A stretch of 64,000 nt of DNA, from contig NW_020653851.1 of the NCBI RefSeq assembly GCF_003589595.1, positions 21,014,995 through 21,078,994 on the forward strand, read 5' to 3'. Numbering within the stretch: the first letter of the stretch is position 1; every line of letters starts with the position of its first letter. The DNA comes from Hyposmocoma kahamanoa. Taxonomy: Eukaryota; Arthropoda; Insecta; Lepidoptera; Cosmopterigidae. Made by a program: the position numbers and the translations under genes. Shown here one piece after another: positions 52,588 to 63,437 of the stretch. The notes below the pieces were generated by a model, which did no database searches, had not been told where the DNA came from, and worked only from the letters and a program-made list of their open reading frames with translations.

Positions 52588-52836
52588 TTTATGATATCAA
52601 GTGACAGAACGAACAAGTCGTGCGCCTGTTGATAATAGCAGCAGTGCCACTCAGAGCTTTAAATCACAAATATCTGAGGGCGCTGCCACTGCGCCTGTCA
52701 TCCTGTGACGTAAGTTGTCGAATCCCATGTGCCACCAATTTCACCAGCACCTTTAACCTTCAAAACCGAAAGGCTGTAAAGCTCACATTACTGCTTGGCA
52801 GCAGAAATAGGTAAAGTGGCAGTATTTTCTTGGACT
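52588..52836 (-). mobile_element. Family A copy
   Basis: GACAGAACGAACAAGTCGTG to CAGAAATAGGTAAAGTGGC; the last 30 bp of the 5' end are missing. Confidence 0.8.
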
Positions 52837-52839
52837 AAA

Positions 52840-53500
52840 AACATTATTCGCCCTCACGTCATTTAGATGTGCCTGGCAACTCCTATTATGCCTGGCAATG
52901 CATACAATTAAGTTGTTTGAAAGGAATCCCTTTATGGAATAAGCTCGCTTGTTTTAAACTCTAATTTTGATATGATATGAATACAATGAACTCTAATTTT
53001 GCTTCTCCGCGCGCTGGAAGCGATAATAAAACATAACGTCGTCGAAGAATCGAATTGATATTTCGCCATCATGGTTATAACAACTTTTCAGAGAGAGGCT
53101 TAAAGAATCTACGAACGAAATTAGTCAACAAGTTTTTTAGTCTTAAAAAGAAGAGTTATATAGTATTACTTGGACTTAATTTGTTTTATGTAGCTTGCAT
53201 AATTCTTGTGATAAAAACCCGCGGTAATTACTTATTTAGCTCTTGCGGGTATTCTTGATCTAAGATTTTTGAAATAAATAACAGATTTTAACTAACACAT
53301 GGACAACCCTTGTGGTTTGTAGACAGGCTGAAGCACTTCCAACGCTCAACGCCAGTCTATCTAGAAAATTAATCAAACTTAAAAGGAAAGAGCTTCGCAC
53401 TCTAACTGTCGCCCTAACGGGTCATGCTCCATACAATAAACACCTTTTCAATTAAGTTTCACAGACAGCCCTCTATGCAGAACGTTCGTGGAGGGGGAGG
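52840..53500. other. No gene recognised
   Basis: No supported feature. Confidence 0.4.
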
Positions 53501-53509
53501 AACTTGGTA

Positions 53510-53680
53510 CTTGGTACTTGGTGTAACGGGCTGGTGTCCGCAATTTGACGTCAAGCCGCTTATTTTGCGTGTGCGAGGGGGAGGACCGCACGCAAAATAA
53601 GCACAAACACAGATTACTATAATAGACAAGTACCTATGGATGTCGAATTGCAGACACCAGCCCGTTACACCAATACCAAG
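53510..53680. mobile_element. MITE with nested stems, 171 bp
   Basis: Ends CTTGGTACTTGGTGTAACGG and its counterpart at 53661-53680 pair over about 40 bp. A second stem inside (GCTTATTTTGCGTG and CACGCAAAATAAGC) surrounds a GAGGGGGAGG loop. ACTTGGT is repeated three times at the left edge. Confidence 0.75.
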
Positions 53681-53798
53681 ACTTTCAAAGTCGATACAAC
53701 CTCAAATGGCTTTGGTTGATTGATGATGATTATTATTGTTATTATAGACTTGTTTTTACAATGTGGCGTCATTTTAGAAATTGGTTGTCTACATCACC

Positions 53799-54531
53799 AT
53801 GGATTTAACTCAAGAAAATTGTCGTAGTACGATTTTCTACGACTTTTAGTGTAATTTAACTGCTCAGCGGAGCTTTACTCGGATTCAAACTGCTTTTGGC
53901 GATGAAGCACCATGCAAGACAACTATTTATATCTAGTTTATAGAACTGAAACGCGGTCGTGTGAATCTCAGTGACTAATTTCGTGATGGTCGCCCGTCCA
54001 CTGCTGTGAACAACAAAAACATCGATGCTGTGCGCCGTATGATCAAATCAGACAAGCATGTGACATACCATGAGATTCGGGCGTGAGTCAAATACAATCA
54101 ATAACTACACAAACATTTGGGTGTGAAAAAGCTGTGCTTTCGGTGGATCTCACACAATTTGACTGAGGCTCAAAAAACGGATCGCATCTCTTGATGCAAT
54201 GCCATGCTCACCAGATTCAACGAAGGGGCGTCAAATTTGGTGTGGGACATAGTAACAGGTGACGAAACATGGATTTATATTACGATCCCAAAACAAAGCA
54301 GCAATCGAGCGTCTGGGTCTTTCGAGATGAGCCCAAACCAACTAGTGGCGCGCGTGCAAAGTGCCTCAAAGCGGATGATTGCTTCTTTTTTTAATAAAAC
54401 TGGACACGTAGCTACTGTCACTGTGGAGAATCGTTGTACCGTGAATAGTGATTGGTACATGACCATTTGTTTGCCGGAAGTTATTGACTAGCTCCGTAAA
54501 AATAAGCGTAAACGCCGTATCATCTTCATCA
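53799..54531 (+). pseudogene. Dead mariner transposase
   Basis: Starts ATGGATTTAACTCAAGA and reads TAFGDEAP, FRDGRPSTAV, NIDAVRRMIKSDKHVTYHEI, then TGDETWIY (first catalytic Asp), YDPKTKQQSSVWVFRDEPKP after a frameshift, and LRKNKRKRRIIF. In-frame stops at several points (for example DF*CN, LSD*F). Cut off at 54531 by LINE-J. About 245 codons of the usual 345 are represented; no terminal repeats. Confidence 0.88.
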
Positions 54532-54720
54532 ATATTTTTACGGGCATATAAAATATTTGAGTAAATGTACTGTGATGCTATAGTCATGATACCAGTCTCC
54601 TTAAACTTTTCTCTGAGAGAAACCCGAGAGCCTAGACGGTACACAGAACGAATCGCTCGTTTCTGCAATACAAATATGGTTTGAATATCTGCCGCTTTAC
54701 CCCACAATAAATTCATTTCT
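54532..54720 (-). mobile_element. LINE-J ORF2 fragment
   Basis: Minus strand NLLWGKAADIQTIFVLQKRA, then RVSLREKFKETGIMTIASQY. Same family as 6-750. Confidence 0.85.
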
Positions 54721-54734
54721 GACCATTTATAGTA

Positions 54735-55500
54735 TTTTTTTCTTTTTATTTATTTATTTATTTATTTTACTTTAATTATAACGGACACACCAATTACAAT
54801 AATTAAAGATACATTACTAACATAACAACTTAATAAACACAACAAGATTAAGTACCATTCAAGCATCGCCTTCACAATATCGTATGATCCTACATGGCTT
54901 TATTATACAAACTGTCTATGTTGGAGCACCAATATCGGTGCATTTAATCGCCAATTTCGTGGGCAATCAACCTTATGATTATATATGGCTCACATGCCAT
55001 TTATCGAATGCTGCCACCGATATTGAAATGGAGACCACCAATATCACATTTCAAAGCGTTCAAAGCGTGTGTAATGGAGTGTTAAAAGCATAGTTGAAAC
55101 AACGTTTGCGTCCAATGCAGGTGGACCAAGTTTCAATGAGAACGGTCAGCTCTAATGAGGCATACCTAATCACTTGATTTATTGATTAATATACTGTAGA
55201 TTTCCTAAGCAAGTTTCCGCGCGGCGTACCAGTTACCACGCTTTTACGTACATGAATGGCAAATCTGAATTCTATTTACTGGGCAACAACATTTAAATTC
55301 CTCGCGTAGACAAGCCAGATTCGCCCGGTCGCCCGGGAAGTTCATTTAAGTTAAAACGTAAAAGTTAAATGTATAGAGCGTATTTTGCCACGACAGTTAG
55401 ACGCACGCGGTCGCTGTGCGGCGGCGACGCGTAGGGATGCTCATGAGTAGTATCGGATAAAAAGTAACCTAATCACAAAACAAAAGTACCGATGCCTCAA
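54735..55500. other. No gene recognised
   Basis: (TTTA)n near 54745. The frame 54884-55093 has no domain; the tail of a mariner-like 3' region might be present around 55040-55150 (CATTTCAAAGCGTTCAAAGC) but is not firm. Confidence 0.35.
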
Positions 55501-55508
55501 CTGCCGTC

Positions 55509-55570
55509 CATTAACTAAACCGCGGCTAAGTGACAAATGGTGAAATATCCGTTTTAATTAGAAAAAAATA
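55509..55570. mobile_element. MITE family E terminus
   Basis: CTGCCGTCCATTAACTAAAC, then GGCTAAGTGACAAATGG; one end only. Confidence 0.5.
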
Positions 55571-55617
55571 AAGCACGAAATTCTCTTTTAAAATTAGTTA
55601 ACGTATTCAACTTCGTA

Positions 55618-56221
55618 ACGGTCGTATTTCCAGTGCAATCCTTTTTTTTTTTTTTGTTTTTTTTTTTTGACGGGGGGGAAATCTTTATGGATACCCCTGA
55701 GCCCAGGGAGACTCAGGGGTTATGTGGGGACTCTCCCTCCACACTGGAAGGCCTACCCCACTAAAACCCCCCCGGGTTTCCCTCTCGCCGGTTGAGTCGG
55801 CGCCGTGGGATCAGTGAACATTCACCACGACGCCGCCCGGCCGCCCTAGCTTGCGCCAGGGCTCCCGCGCCAACGGAGGGACGAGTCGGTTGTCCTCCGA
55901 CCCGCCCCCCAGACGAGTGAGGCCGTGCAATGTAGGCTCCGGAGTCCCTGTCCAGAGTCCGCTGGTCTCACTAGGGGATCAGGCGAGCAGCGAACTGCCT
56001 TCGCCTTCTCCCCGTACGTCTGCGCCGGAGCGGGTGCGCGTCCGCCGCGTCCTCGCGCACCCGCTCCGCGGCCTCCTTTTGCGACATAACCTCTGCGCAA
56101 AAGGAGGCCACCGCCTCCCAGGACTCCTCGCTATCGAGCATGTGTTGCATTCCAGTGCAATCCTGACTTGAGCAGACATTGACATTGAGTAGAGTTCTAG
56201 AATACGACCCTGGGAAACGAT
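55618..56221. mobile_element. GGGTCGTATT MITE split by an R1-clade insertion
   Basis: The left part (GGTCGTATTTCCAGTGCAAT) and right part 56151-56221 (CAATCCTGACTTGAGCAG to GAATACGACCC) belong to the family seen intact at 60348-60417. Confidence 0.65.
55642..56150 (-). mobile_element. 5'-truncated R1-clade LINE, 509 bp
   Basis: Flanked by an exact 14-bp duplication TTCCAGTGCAATCC (55628-55641 and 56151-56164). Poly(A) on the minus strand (T-runs at 55642-55669). Its coding end reads SEESWEAVASFCAEVMSQKE then AAERVRE, matching the C-terminus of R1-type ORF2 proteins. The 3' UTR has CCCACATAACCCC and a GC stem (CCTGAGTCTCCCTGGGCTCAGG). Confidence 0.75.
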
Positions 56222-56254
56222 TACGAAACGAAAATGGAAATAGTCAATTTTATA

Positions 56255-56464
56255 AAAATAAATAAATAACGCACACACTCAACATAGCCCCGCACTAGGG
56301 AAACCCTGTGTCGCTGGTGCCATGGACACACACATAGACAACCATAAATTACATCCAAACTCACGACAGAAATAATTGATTCAACTATTTCTCCCGGCCC
56401 GGGAATCGAACCTGGGACCTCTGCGTGGCAGTCCGGCATGGTAACCGTTAGGCCACGGAGGCAG
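56255..56464 (-). mobile_element. SINE S1, full length
   Basis: Both boxes (TGGCCTAACGG; AGGTTCGATTCCCGG), body slightly rearranged (TTGATTCAACTATT), AAAT tail. Confidence 0.88.
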
Positions 56465-56469
56465 TTAAA

Positions 56470-56978
56470 ATGTTTTGTCAATGTGTCAAAATGTCGATTG
56501 AAATGTTTCTAATTATTTTTCCTCATTCTCATTCTTATAAAGAGGCAAAGGGTGGCTTACACTAGGTATATAACCATGTCATTTGTGATGAAGGTTTGCC
56601 ATTAAAAAAAGGATTAGTAGTAGTTAGGATATGAGGTGTTCAAAGTAGGAATTATTCGAAAGGACACTATATACGATACGAGGATACGAGACTTGTCAAA
56701 AAGTACTAATACCAGAAAAGTGTCGAATGAGAGAGTCCAAACGCATCGGTATTAAAAGGAAAAGTACTTGATATCAAAAAGTATCTCTGTGCCACGGACC
56801 AGTAACGCAAGAGGAGAGCTAATCTCCATACTACAGATTGTAGGCTATGAAAAAGGTTAATAATCATTTTACATCTAGATGGCACTGATCAATGGCACGG
56901 CCTGTGGCCGGCCGTGGATATCGGTTAATTCCTCTTTAATATGAAATATAAGAAGTCACTTTTTAAGTTTTACAAATA
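56470..56978. other. No gene recognised
   Basis: Short AT-rich spacer between two SINE S1 copies. Confidence 0.4.
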
Positions 56979-56979
56979 T

Positions 56980-57186
56980 AACCACAACAACAATAACGTA
57001 CACACTTATAGCTCCGTACTAGGGAGACGCGGTGTCGCGGGTGCCATGAACACACACTCACAAATTACGCCCAAACTCACTAGAGAAATAAATGTAGGCC
57101 TTACAAATATTTCTCCCGGCTCGGGAATCGAAGTCGAGACCTCTTGCGTGGCAGTTCAGCATGACAACCGTACGGCCACAGAGGCG
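56980..57186 (-). mobile_element. SINE S1 copy
   Basis: A box TGGCCGTACGG; B box altered (GACTTCGATTCCCG); body with a 12-bp deletion at the CATAGACAACCA block. Confidence 0.82.
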
Positions 57187-57534
57187 TTTTAAACTCGTAT
57201 GCGTGTCAATTAGATGGCATTGTCTGTTACAAATTAATTTATAAATTAACGCTTCCTAATATGGGTAGATGGTGCTAATCCTAAACAAAATAAAAGAATA
57301 GGTGGCTGTATCCATAAAAAAATCTGTCCAATCCATCTAGTTGATTTGTTTGTTATCACTAGTAATTACAGTAGCTTTGATAAGTTGCAGCTTGTCAATG
57401 TAAAATAAATTAGTAACAAAAATACTTGTTGCTACTTGTACCGACTACACCCCGTCTCGTATTGCAACCAGCAAACTTCTTGAATTATTTGTCCATGGTT
57501 TAAGGCGAGGTATTTCAACGCCAGTCTAGATTTT

Positions 57535-57670
57535 AGGAGGTGAGGTGTGAGTGGTCGCACCACGCGTCCCGCAACCTAAAATTAATATGAATGAAATAAG
57601 AAAAGGCGGAGAAAATTTAATCACAGATCAGACAAACGCCGGGTGGCGACTGATGGGGCAGCGCCCGGCG
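57535..57670 (-). repeat. Dispersed repeat, partner of 38065-38215
   Basis: TTTTAGGAGGTGAGGTGTGA, AGAAAAGGCGGAGAAAATTT and GACTGATGGGGCAGCGCCC. Confidence 0.5.
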
Positions 57671-57892
57671 CGCTGGGTAGCTAAACCGCTGGGCAATTTG
57701 CAAATTTTGGGATAAATGTGAATTTAATAACTACAGGGTTTCAGTTAAAAACCAAAATTTAGCAGGTTCGCTGTTGTAGTACGTACATACTTAAAGAGAA
57801 ATAAATATCTCCATATAAAAATTATGTGTCAAGTTTATTTGTAAGTCAATGGTCAAGTTAGATATTTTATTCTTAAAATAATTCATTTTAGA

Positions 57893-58022
57893 TCGAGTTC
57901 TTAGGTTTTCGCGATTGTTACACGTAGGAAATGAAACTATTTTTCCGGATTTAAATCACGTATATATGTATTTTCAGACAAACCAACGTTTCGGGCCCTT
58001 TGCAGGCCCCATGGTCACGGTT
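57893..58022. mobile_element. MITE family D, left arm
   Basis: GAGTTCTTAGGTTTTCGCGA, TTTTTCCGGATTTAAATCAC and TTTCGGGCCCTTTGCAGG; the right arm is absent. Confidence 0.6.
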
Positions 58023-58024
58023 GA

Positions 58025-59065
58025 CTTATTCATTGTAGACTTTTTCGGGATTTTATATGATCGGGTAAAGTACATCCTATTGTGTAATAAATTAGCATAT
58101 TCTTTATCCGCTCACGCGATACATGCAGCCGTAGACGCATACCACACCTAGAAGTGCCGGTGATGATTTTATACCGATTTATCGGATATCGAAGTTATAA
58201 CAGGTAAAAGAACTAATATTAATTGCTATTTCGGTAACTACTTTAGCAAACCATACAGTTTTTAATGCCTGGGTGTGTCATTTAAAAAAATAAACAACTT
58301 CAAACATACGTCACGATAATCGTGTGTGTTATTGTTTGGGCTGGTGATTTCGGTGTTTATTTATTGAAAACATACCGTAAGTAGCGTTTTCTAAGTTTAC
58401 CCTGAATATAAATGTTTATAAACTATACTTTAAGTAGCAATTTCATGGTAAACGTTAGAACCACTCAAACGGAACATTATCATATTTATCCAAGTACACC
58501 AAAAATTTCATTAGTGCTTTTTAAGTGCAGGATTTGCGGTGTATTACTGCATTTTATTTGAGATGTTTTTGTTGGTAGTACGGAGGGTATTTATTTAGCA
58601 ATGCAGAATAATAATTTTTATTTATAAAAACTCGTATTTAAACTGAATGCTTTTCTAATTTGCGAAGCCAAATAGCCGCCATTTTGCGGTAGGAAGAGTC
58701 CATCGCGTGAGCGGTTAGACAATATCCTTAAACATATCGTATATTAATAATCTAAGCACTTAAACATTACTCGTATACTACGATAGGACGATTCGTAATG
58801 TACAGCAATAAAGCAAGGCAATATACAGTAGCGTTATTTCTTTCCTATTTTTAGTAAGGAATAGACAATATTGGGAATTAATTCGTTCTTTTGGTAACTT
58901 TAGCAATATACCTACATTACGTGGTTGATAGGTTTGTCATGGTACGAATACGAGTAATATTTTAAAAATCTTACTGAATAAGATTGTTTTTTGTAAGGTT
59001 ATGGTAGGCTCCTGCCGCCTTACCTATTTCTATATTGGCACATTTTTTATGAAAGATTTTTTAAA
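58025..59065. other. No gene recognised
   Basis: AT-rich; a short CCTTACCTATTTCT family A scrap at about 59018. Confidence 0.4.
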
Positions 59066-59150
59066 ATATACTAAGCGGCCAGACGAACAAGTCGTGCGCC
59101 TGGTGGTAAGCGACACGCCTGTGCACAAATAAATGAGCGACACTGCCACT

Positions 59151-59820
59151 CTGCCATTCGCTGACTAAAACGCGGGTAAGTGACAAAATATTTTTTTGAG
59201 ATGTCATAAAAAACCATTATCCAGTTTTTAACCGACTTCAAAAAAGGAGGAGGTTCTCAATTCGACTGTTTTTTTTTTGTATGTATGTTACGCGATAACT
59301 CCGGTATTTGTGAACCGATTTTCATGATTCTTTTTTTGTTGGAAAGGGGGTACTTCCATAGTGGTCTCATTTCATTTTGAAGAAAATCATCCACCTCGAA
59401 GGGTGGCTGTTCACGCATGAAGATTCATTTTTGTAAATAGCGCCTATCTTTAATTTATGAGCAATTATTTTAGTGGTTAATTTTGCTATTTCTCCAATTC
59501 AAGGCGTTTGTCTCTCCATATACTTTGAGTAGTGAGAACTGACTTTTAATATCTCCAGTGACAAGTCCTGTATAGTGGCGAACTAGGGGATATTTCAATA
59601 AAACTTAACAAGTAGACGTAATTCCACGTACTTTTGAGGTCGGTTTTTTAGTACTCTGTACTGAGATTATTGAACATTGAAATTGTTTAATAATGTTTCA
59701 GCTATACATCGTTAAGGTAAATTCCGATAAGTAGAATACGTTAACTAATTTTAATTGTGTTGAAAAGAGAATTTTGTGCTCCATTTATCACTCAGCCGCG
59801 TTCTAGTTAGTAGACGACAG
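59151..59820. mobile_element. MITE family E, middle layer
   Basis: Ends CTGCCATTCGCTGACTAAAA and GTTCTAGTTAGTAGACGACAG-type are inverted over about 30 bp; CACT duplicated at 59147-59150 and 59821-59824. Confidence 0.75.
59230..59670 (-). mobile_element. Retroposon family C, inner layer
   Basis: AACCGACTTCAAAAAAGGAG to GAGGTCGGTTTTTTAGTACT, with about 150 bp of extra sequence at 59430-59575. Confidence 0.75.
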
Positions 59821-60257
59821 CACTGCGCCCGACACCCTGAGACAACTTGACAAGTCTCACGTGCCCGTAATGTCACCAGCACACTTACTATTCGAAACGC
59901 AGGGATGTTCACATTATGTACTGTTTGGCGGCAGAAATTGGTAAGGTGAATTGTGTAGAATTAATATGTGGCCTCCTTTCGGAGGCGTGGCAAAAGGCTC
60001 GGTCCGGCGTTAAAATAAAATGTGCGAGGTGGAGGAATGCGCATAGCTTTATTGGTTTTTTACACAAAAAAGGCGAAACGAGAGGTCCGGTAGGTACATG
60101 TACGTAACACGTACGCTAAATTACTTCCAATGTGGTCCAGAAGATGCTGTACACGCGCCAAATTCAATCAACTACAGAACAACTGCCGCCGCTATTAATA
60201 ATAGACCCTTCGTCCTGTAAAAACGTGCGGTTAGGGCAATTTACTAACTGGGTCTCA

Positions 60258-60417
60258 GGGTCGTATTCTAGAACTCTACTCAATGCTCAAGTCAGGATTT
60301 AAGTATGGTTTAAAGCACTCGAAATCATACTCGGGTCCCTGCCATTAGGGTCGTATTTCTAGTGCTTGTGTTTCCAGTGCAATCCTGACTTGACCAGTAG
60401 AGTTCTAGAATACGACC
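60258..60417. mobile_element. GGGTCGTATT MITE, doubled
   Basis: A 70-bp unit 60348-60417 with inverted ends GGGTCGTATT/GAATACGACC is flanked by TTA on both sides (60345-60347, 60418-60420). A second left end lies at 60258 after TCA. PIF/Harbinger-like by target. Confidence 0.65.
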
Positions 60418-60548
60418 TTAAGAGTGTCTTTGAAAGACAAGTTTCAAGAAATGAACATTCTTACATGCCTACTGTATATTCATGAAAATCTAATTTCTAT
60501 CAAGGAGAAGAGTTAGTTATTTCTTTATGAATTAGTACAGAGTAATAA

Positions 60549-60715
60549 AAAAACCGACCTCAAAAGTGCGTGGAATTACATCCATTTGCCAAGTTTTATT
60601 GAAATCGCTTACCGGAAAGTGCGCGAAACAGGATCATCCCCTAGAGGGGGAATATTTTCTTAAAAAAACATACAGTCGAATTGAGAACCTCCTCCTTTTT
60701 TTGAAATCGCTTAAA
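60549..60715 (+). mobile_element. Retroposon family C inside LINE-J
   Basis: AACCGACCTCAAAAGTGCGT to TTTTTGAAATCGCTTAAAAA. Confidence 0.75.
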
Positions 60716-60852
60716 AATAGTGATAAATATAACACTAAAGTAACAAATTCATTTAAGGTACAATAGGCTTCTATAATAAAATTCCGGTTGATTTTCAAAA
60801 TATTCCACTTAAAGGTGTAAAACTATAGTGAAACAAAAACTTTACATTACGC

Positions 60853-61038
60853 TATTAACGAGTCGTGCGTCTGTCTGGTGGTAAGCGATCCGTCGAAACT
60901 GGAAACTGGAATAATGCTCACATTACTGCTTAACGGCAGAAATAAGCAAGGGAAGGGCAAGGGTGCTGGTGAAATTACAGGCATATGGGACTTATCAACT
61001 TATGCCTCAGGGTGACGGGCGCAGTGGCAGTACCTTTA
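60853..61038. mobile_element. Two family A pieces, head to head
   Basis: 60853-60952 minus (GAGTCGTGCGTC to ACGGCAGAAATAAGC, internally deleted) and 60955-61038 plus (GGGCAAGGGTGCTGGTGAAA to GGCGCAGTGGCAGT). Confidence 0.65.
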
Positions 61039-61040
61039 AA

Positions 61041-61360
61041 GTCAAAGTAAAAGTCAAAGATCATTTATTCCATAGGTAAAATAAATTTGCACATGAAAAC
61101 GTCACATTTACATTACATTACATTAAGCTACTGCTCGTTCACTACGCTGATTTCCCTGAGAAGAACGAGCAAGAAACTCTAGGGATTGCTCTTTTGAAAT
61201 AAACTTAAATGCTATAGAATACACTTTGAATCAAATTTGTATGAATTCTGGAGCCGTGTCGTCTTTCCATACATCTTTATCTAACACGTAGTCTTCAATT
61301 TTGTAATATCATTTTTCGATCAAAATATTTTTAATGTAGTTTTTAAACTTTGGAATTGAT
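61041..61360 (-). mobile_element. LINE-J 3' UTR and ORF2 end
   Basis: Matches 36521-36830 in the same orientation (GCTCGTTCACTACGCTGAT, AACACGTAGTCTTCAATTTT). Confidence 0.75.
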
Positions 61361-61389
61361 ACGTTGCGTCAGCGCATCCTGGAACTCTT

Positions 61390-62279
61390 CTACGCTACTG
61401 CTGTCCATAGTAATTGTTATCGGGAACAATCCAGCACACAGAGCTCACCACGTCGTTACTACTAACATCTGCAGCTGCATACCGAGTGCCATGAAGAAAC
61501 GGCTTCCAGGTCGGTGGCAAGCTCCACCCTCCGTCTCTATTAAAATTTGGTCGCCTACTTATTTCAATAGCCTCTCGGATTTTGCGGAGCACAAAATTCT
61601 TCTTCATCACTTCTCCATCTCCGACATCTTGGTTCTTCATAGATCGGATATGCTCAGCTAGCCTAGTAGCCACGTTTCGACTCGTTTCGCCGACGTAATT
61701 TTGCTGCAGTCACAGACCCCCAGAGGGTATCTGTCCTTTGGAGAGCGAAGCAATTGTCGCAGCTGTGTGAGAGGACGGAATATTGTCTTGATGCTTTACC
61801 TTCGGCGTAATAAGTTTCCAATCACATCCGTCATCCCTCTGGCATAACGTAAGTACGCTACCGCTCTCTCTGCCGATGCCGGTCGAGGCCTCGTTGATGC
61901 ATTTGCCACACGCGAACTCTGTTTCCACTCGCAATCGTTACCCACCAACACGTCCTTCATACGATTTAGCTCAGCATCTATGTAATCTGGGTCGCGTAGT
62001 TTCAAAGCTCTATTAATGAGCGTCCGCGGAGCTGAGGCTAAATGTGACGGGTGGTAACGTGAATCCGCTCTCAGGTATCTATCCATGTGCGTTGGTTTCC
62101 GATACACCGTATGAGACAACCGATCGTTATGCTCACGTCTCACCAACACGTCCAAGAAAGGAAGAACCCCGTTCTGCTCACATTCCACGGTGAAGGTGAT
62201 CTTCGGGTGAACGCTGTTTAGGTGTGCCAATAGCGACTCTACTTCTTTAGGAATAATGGCAAATACGTCATCTGCATAT
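61390..62279 (-). pseudogene. Penelope-like element: reverse transcriptase end and GIY-YIG-like domain
   Basis: On the minus strand the fragment opens exactly at the catalytic YADD (62278-62267), then VFAIIPKEVESLLAHLN, FLDVLVRR, YRKPTHMDRYLRADSRYHPS (the typical Penelope RT block). After two frame changes comes NYVGETSRNVATRLAEHIRS, as in GIY-YIG endonucleases of this class. Upstream palm and fingers are missing; an S2 SINE abuts. Frameshifts make it inactive. Confidence 0.85.
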
Positions 62280-62287
62280 CAATAAAA

Positions 62288-62518
62288 ATTTCATAGATTT
62301 CTACTACTTTCTACTTTCTACTACGACTAAAAAGTCGTTAAAAAAACCAAATACAAAAGATATGACGCAAGCACATAGAAAAATTCTTAAGGTCCGCTAG
62401 TTCGTTCCGTGGCTTAGTTGGTATAGCGTCTGCCACGGTAAGCTAGAAGACGTCGGTTCGAATCCGGCCGGATCGAAGTAATTTTTTCTGAGTGTTCGAT
62501 CTTTGTATTAATAATTCT
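62288..62518 (+). mobile_element. SINE S2 with intact Pol III boxes
   Basis: A box TGGCTTAGTTGGTATAGCG and B box GGTTCGAATCC are perfect. The 5' segment contains a TCTACTACTT minirepeat. Tail ends at ATTAATAATTCT. Confidence 0.82.
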
Positions 62519-62539
62519 AAATATTTTCGTTTTAAAGTT

Positions 62540-62578
62540 GAGTGCCACCAGGCGCACCACTTGTTCGTTCCGTCAAAA
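62540..62578 (+). mobile_element. Family A 3' scrap
   Basis: GTGCCACCAGGCGCACCACT, then TTGTTCGTTCCGTCAAAAAA. Confidence 0.55.
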
Positions 62579-62579
62579 A

Positions 62580-63005
62580 AGCCTCTCCTGAAAAGTTGGT
62601 ATTTTGCAGAAGGGACTTTATTACACCAAAAGTGCAATATGTGAACGCGGCTATTTGATGACGTAATTACATCGTATCCAGCTCATGGAATTGCAAAATT
62701 AGGGCCCGATTGTGTGCATTACCAAGCGGCGATCAATCTCGTTCATCCAAACGCGACGTGAGGGGGAATAATTATATAGGCAAAACAATCGGAAATGTAA
62801 ACATTTATTCCGAACGAACCCTACGTTAAGTAGTCAACCCCAATCCCACCGTTGGGTATCGTAAATCTTGTTGTTCTCTCTGAAAGTTTTCAAGATGTTT
62901 GCCTAAGCGACCAGACACATGGAACTATTTAATAACTAAGTATGTAACAAGAGATTAGTTTCTGGGTTATCAGTATCATTTTCTAATTGGTTCTAAACTA
63001 AAAAT
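62580..63005. other. No gene recognised
   Basis: No supported feature. Confidence 0.4.
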
Positions 63006-63008
63006 ATA

Positions 63009-63399
63009 AAAAAGTTTATTTCCCTGCAAAAAACGGTTTACAACAAACTTCCACTTGAAATTAGGAATTGCAATGTTTGTGCAGAATTTAAGAAATTATT
63101 ATTTAATTACTTGAATGATATGACATTCTTTCATTTCATTTCATTACTTATAAAATCTGTAACAGTTATATTCTACTATTATTACTAATTACTATTATTA
63201 CTAGAACTAATTTCGCGCATCACTAGTCTTTATAATACCGCCTACAGTGACATTGATATTTTTGCGAACTCAAAAACAGCTTTTAAAAATAAAATTCTTA
63301 AGAAATTAAAAAATTAAATATTTAAAATTTAAGTTAACTTACTTATTAATAATTATTAATTTACTTTTTCCTATACATGCACACATGTACACAAACACA

Positions 63400-63437
<38 letters not shown>

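Larger units (their letters stand above)
59072..59948 (-). mobile_element. Family A, outer layer of a triple nest
   Basis: Parts 59072-59150 (GACGAACAAGTCGTGCGCCT to CACTGCCACT) and 59821-59948 (CACTGCGCCCGACACCC to GGCGGCAGAAATTGG) join as in other copies. Confidence 0.8.
60205..60848 (+). mobile_element. LINE-J ORF2 fragment with two insertions
   Basis: LINE pieces 60205-60257, 60421-60547 and 60716-60848 align in order with 85-420 of the first element (AAACGTGCGGTTAGGGCAAT; GACAAGTTTCAAGAAATGAA; AAAATTCCGGTTGATTTTCA). Cut by a MITE and by family C. Confidence 0.8.

Noticed and set aside
54884..55093. 69-codon plus frame after the LINE
   Set aside because: No recognisable motif; it could not be tied to the mariner or the LINE.
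55846..56278. Frames of about 100 codons in the GC-rich block
   Set aside because: Shadows of the R1-clade fragment; the supported frame reads SWEAVASFCAEVM on the minus strand.
59940..60110. 63-codon plus frame with CCTCCTTTCGGAGGCG hairpin
   Set aside because: Begins in a family A remnant and shows no domain; the hairpin is too short to stand out.
61350..61661. 103-codon plus frame
   Set aside because: Antisense shadow of the Penelope-like fragment.
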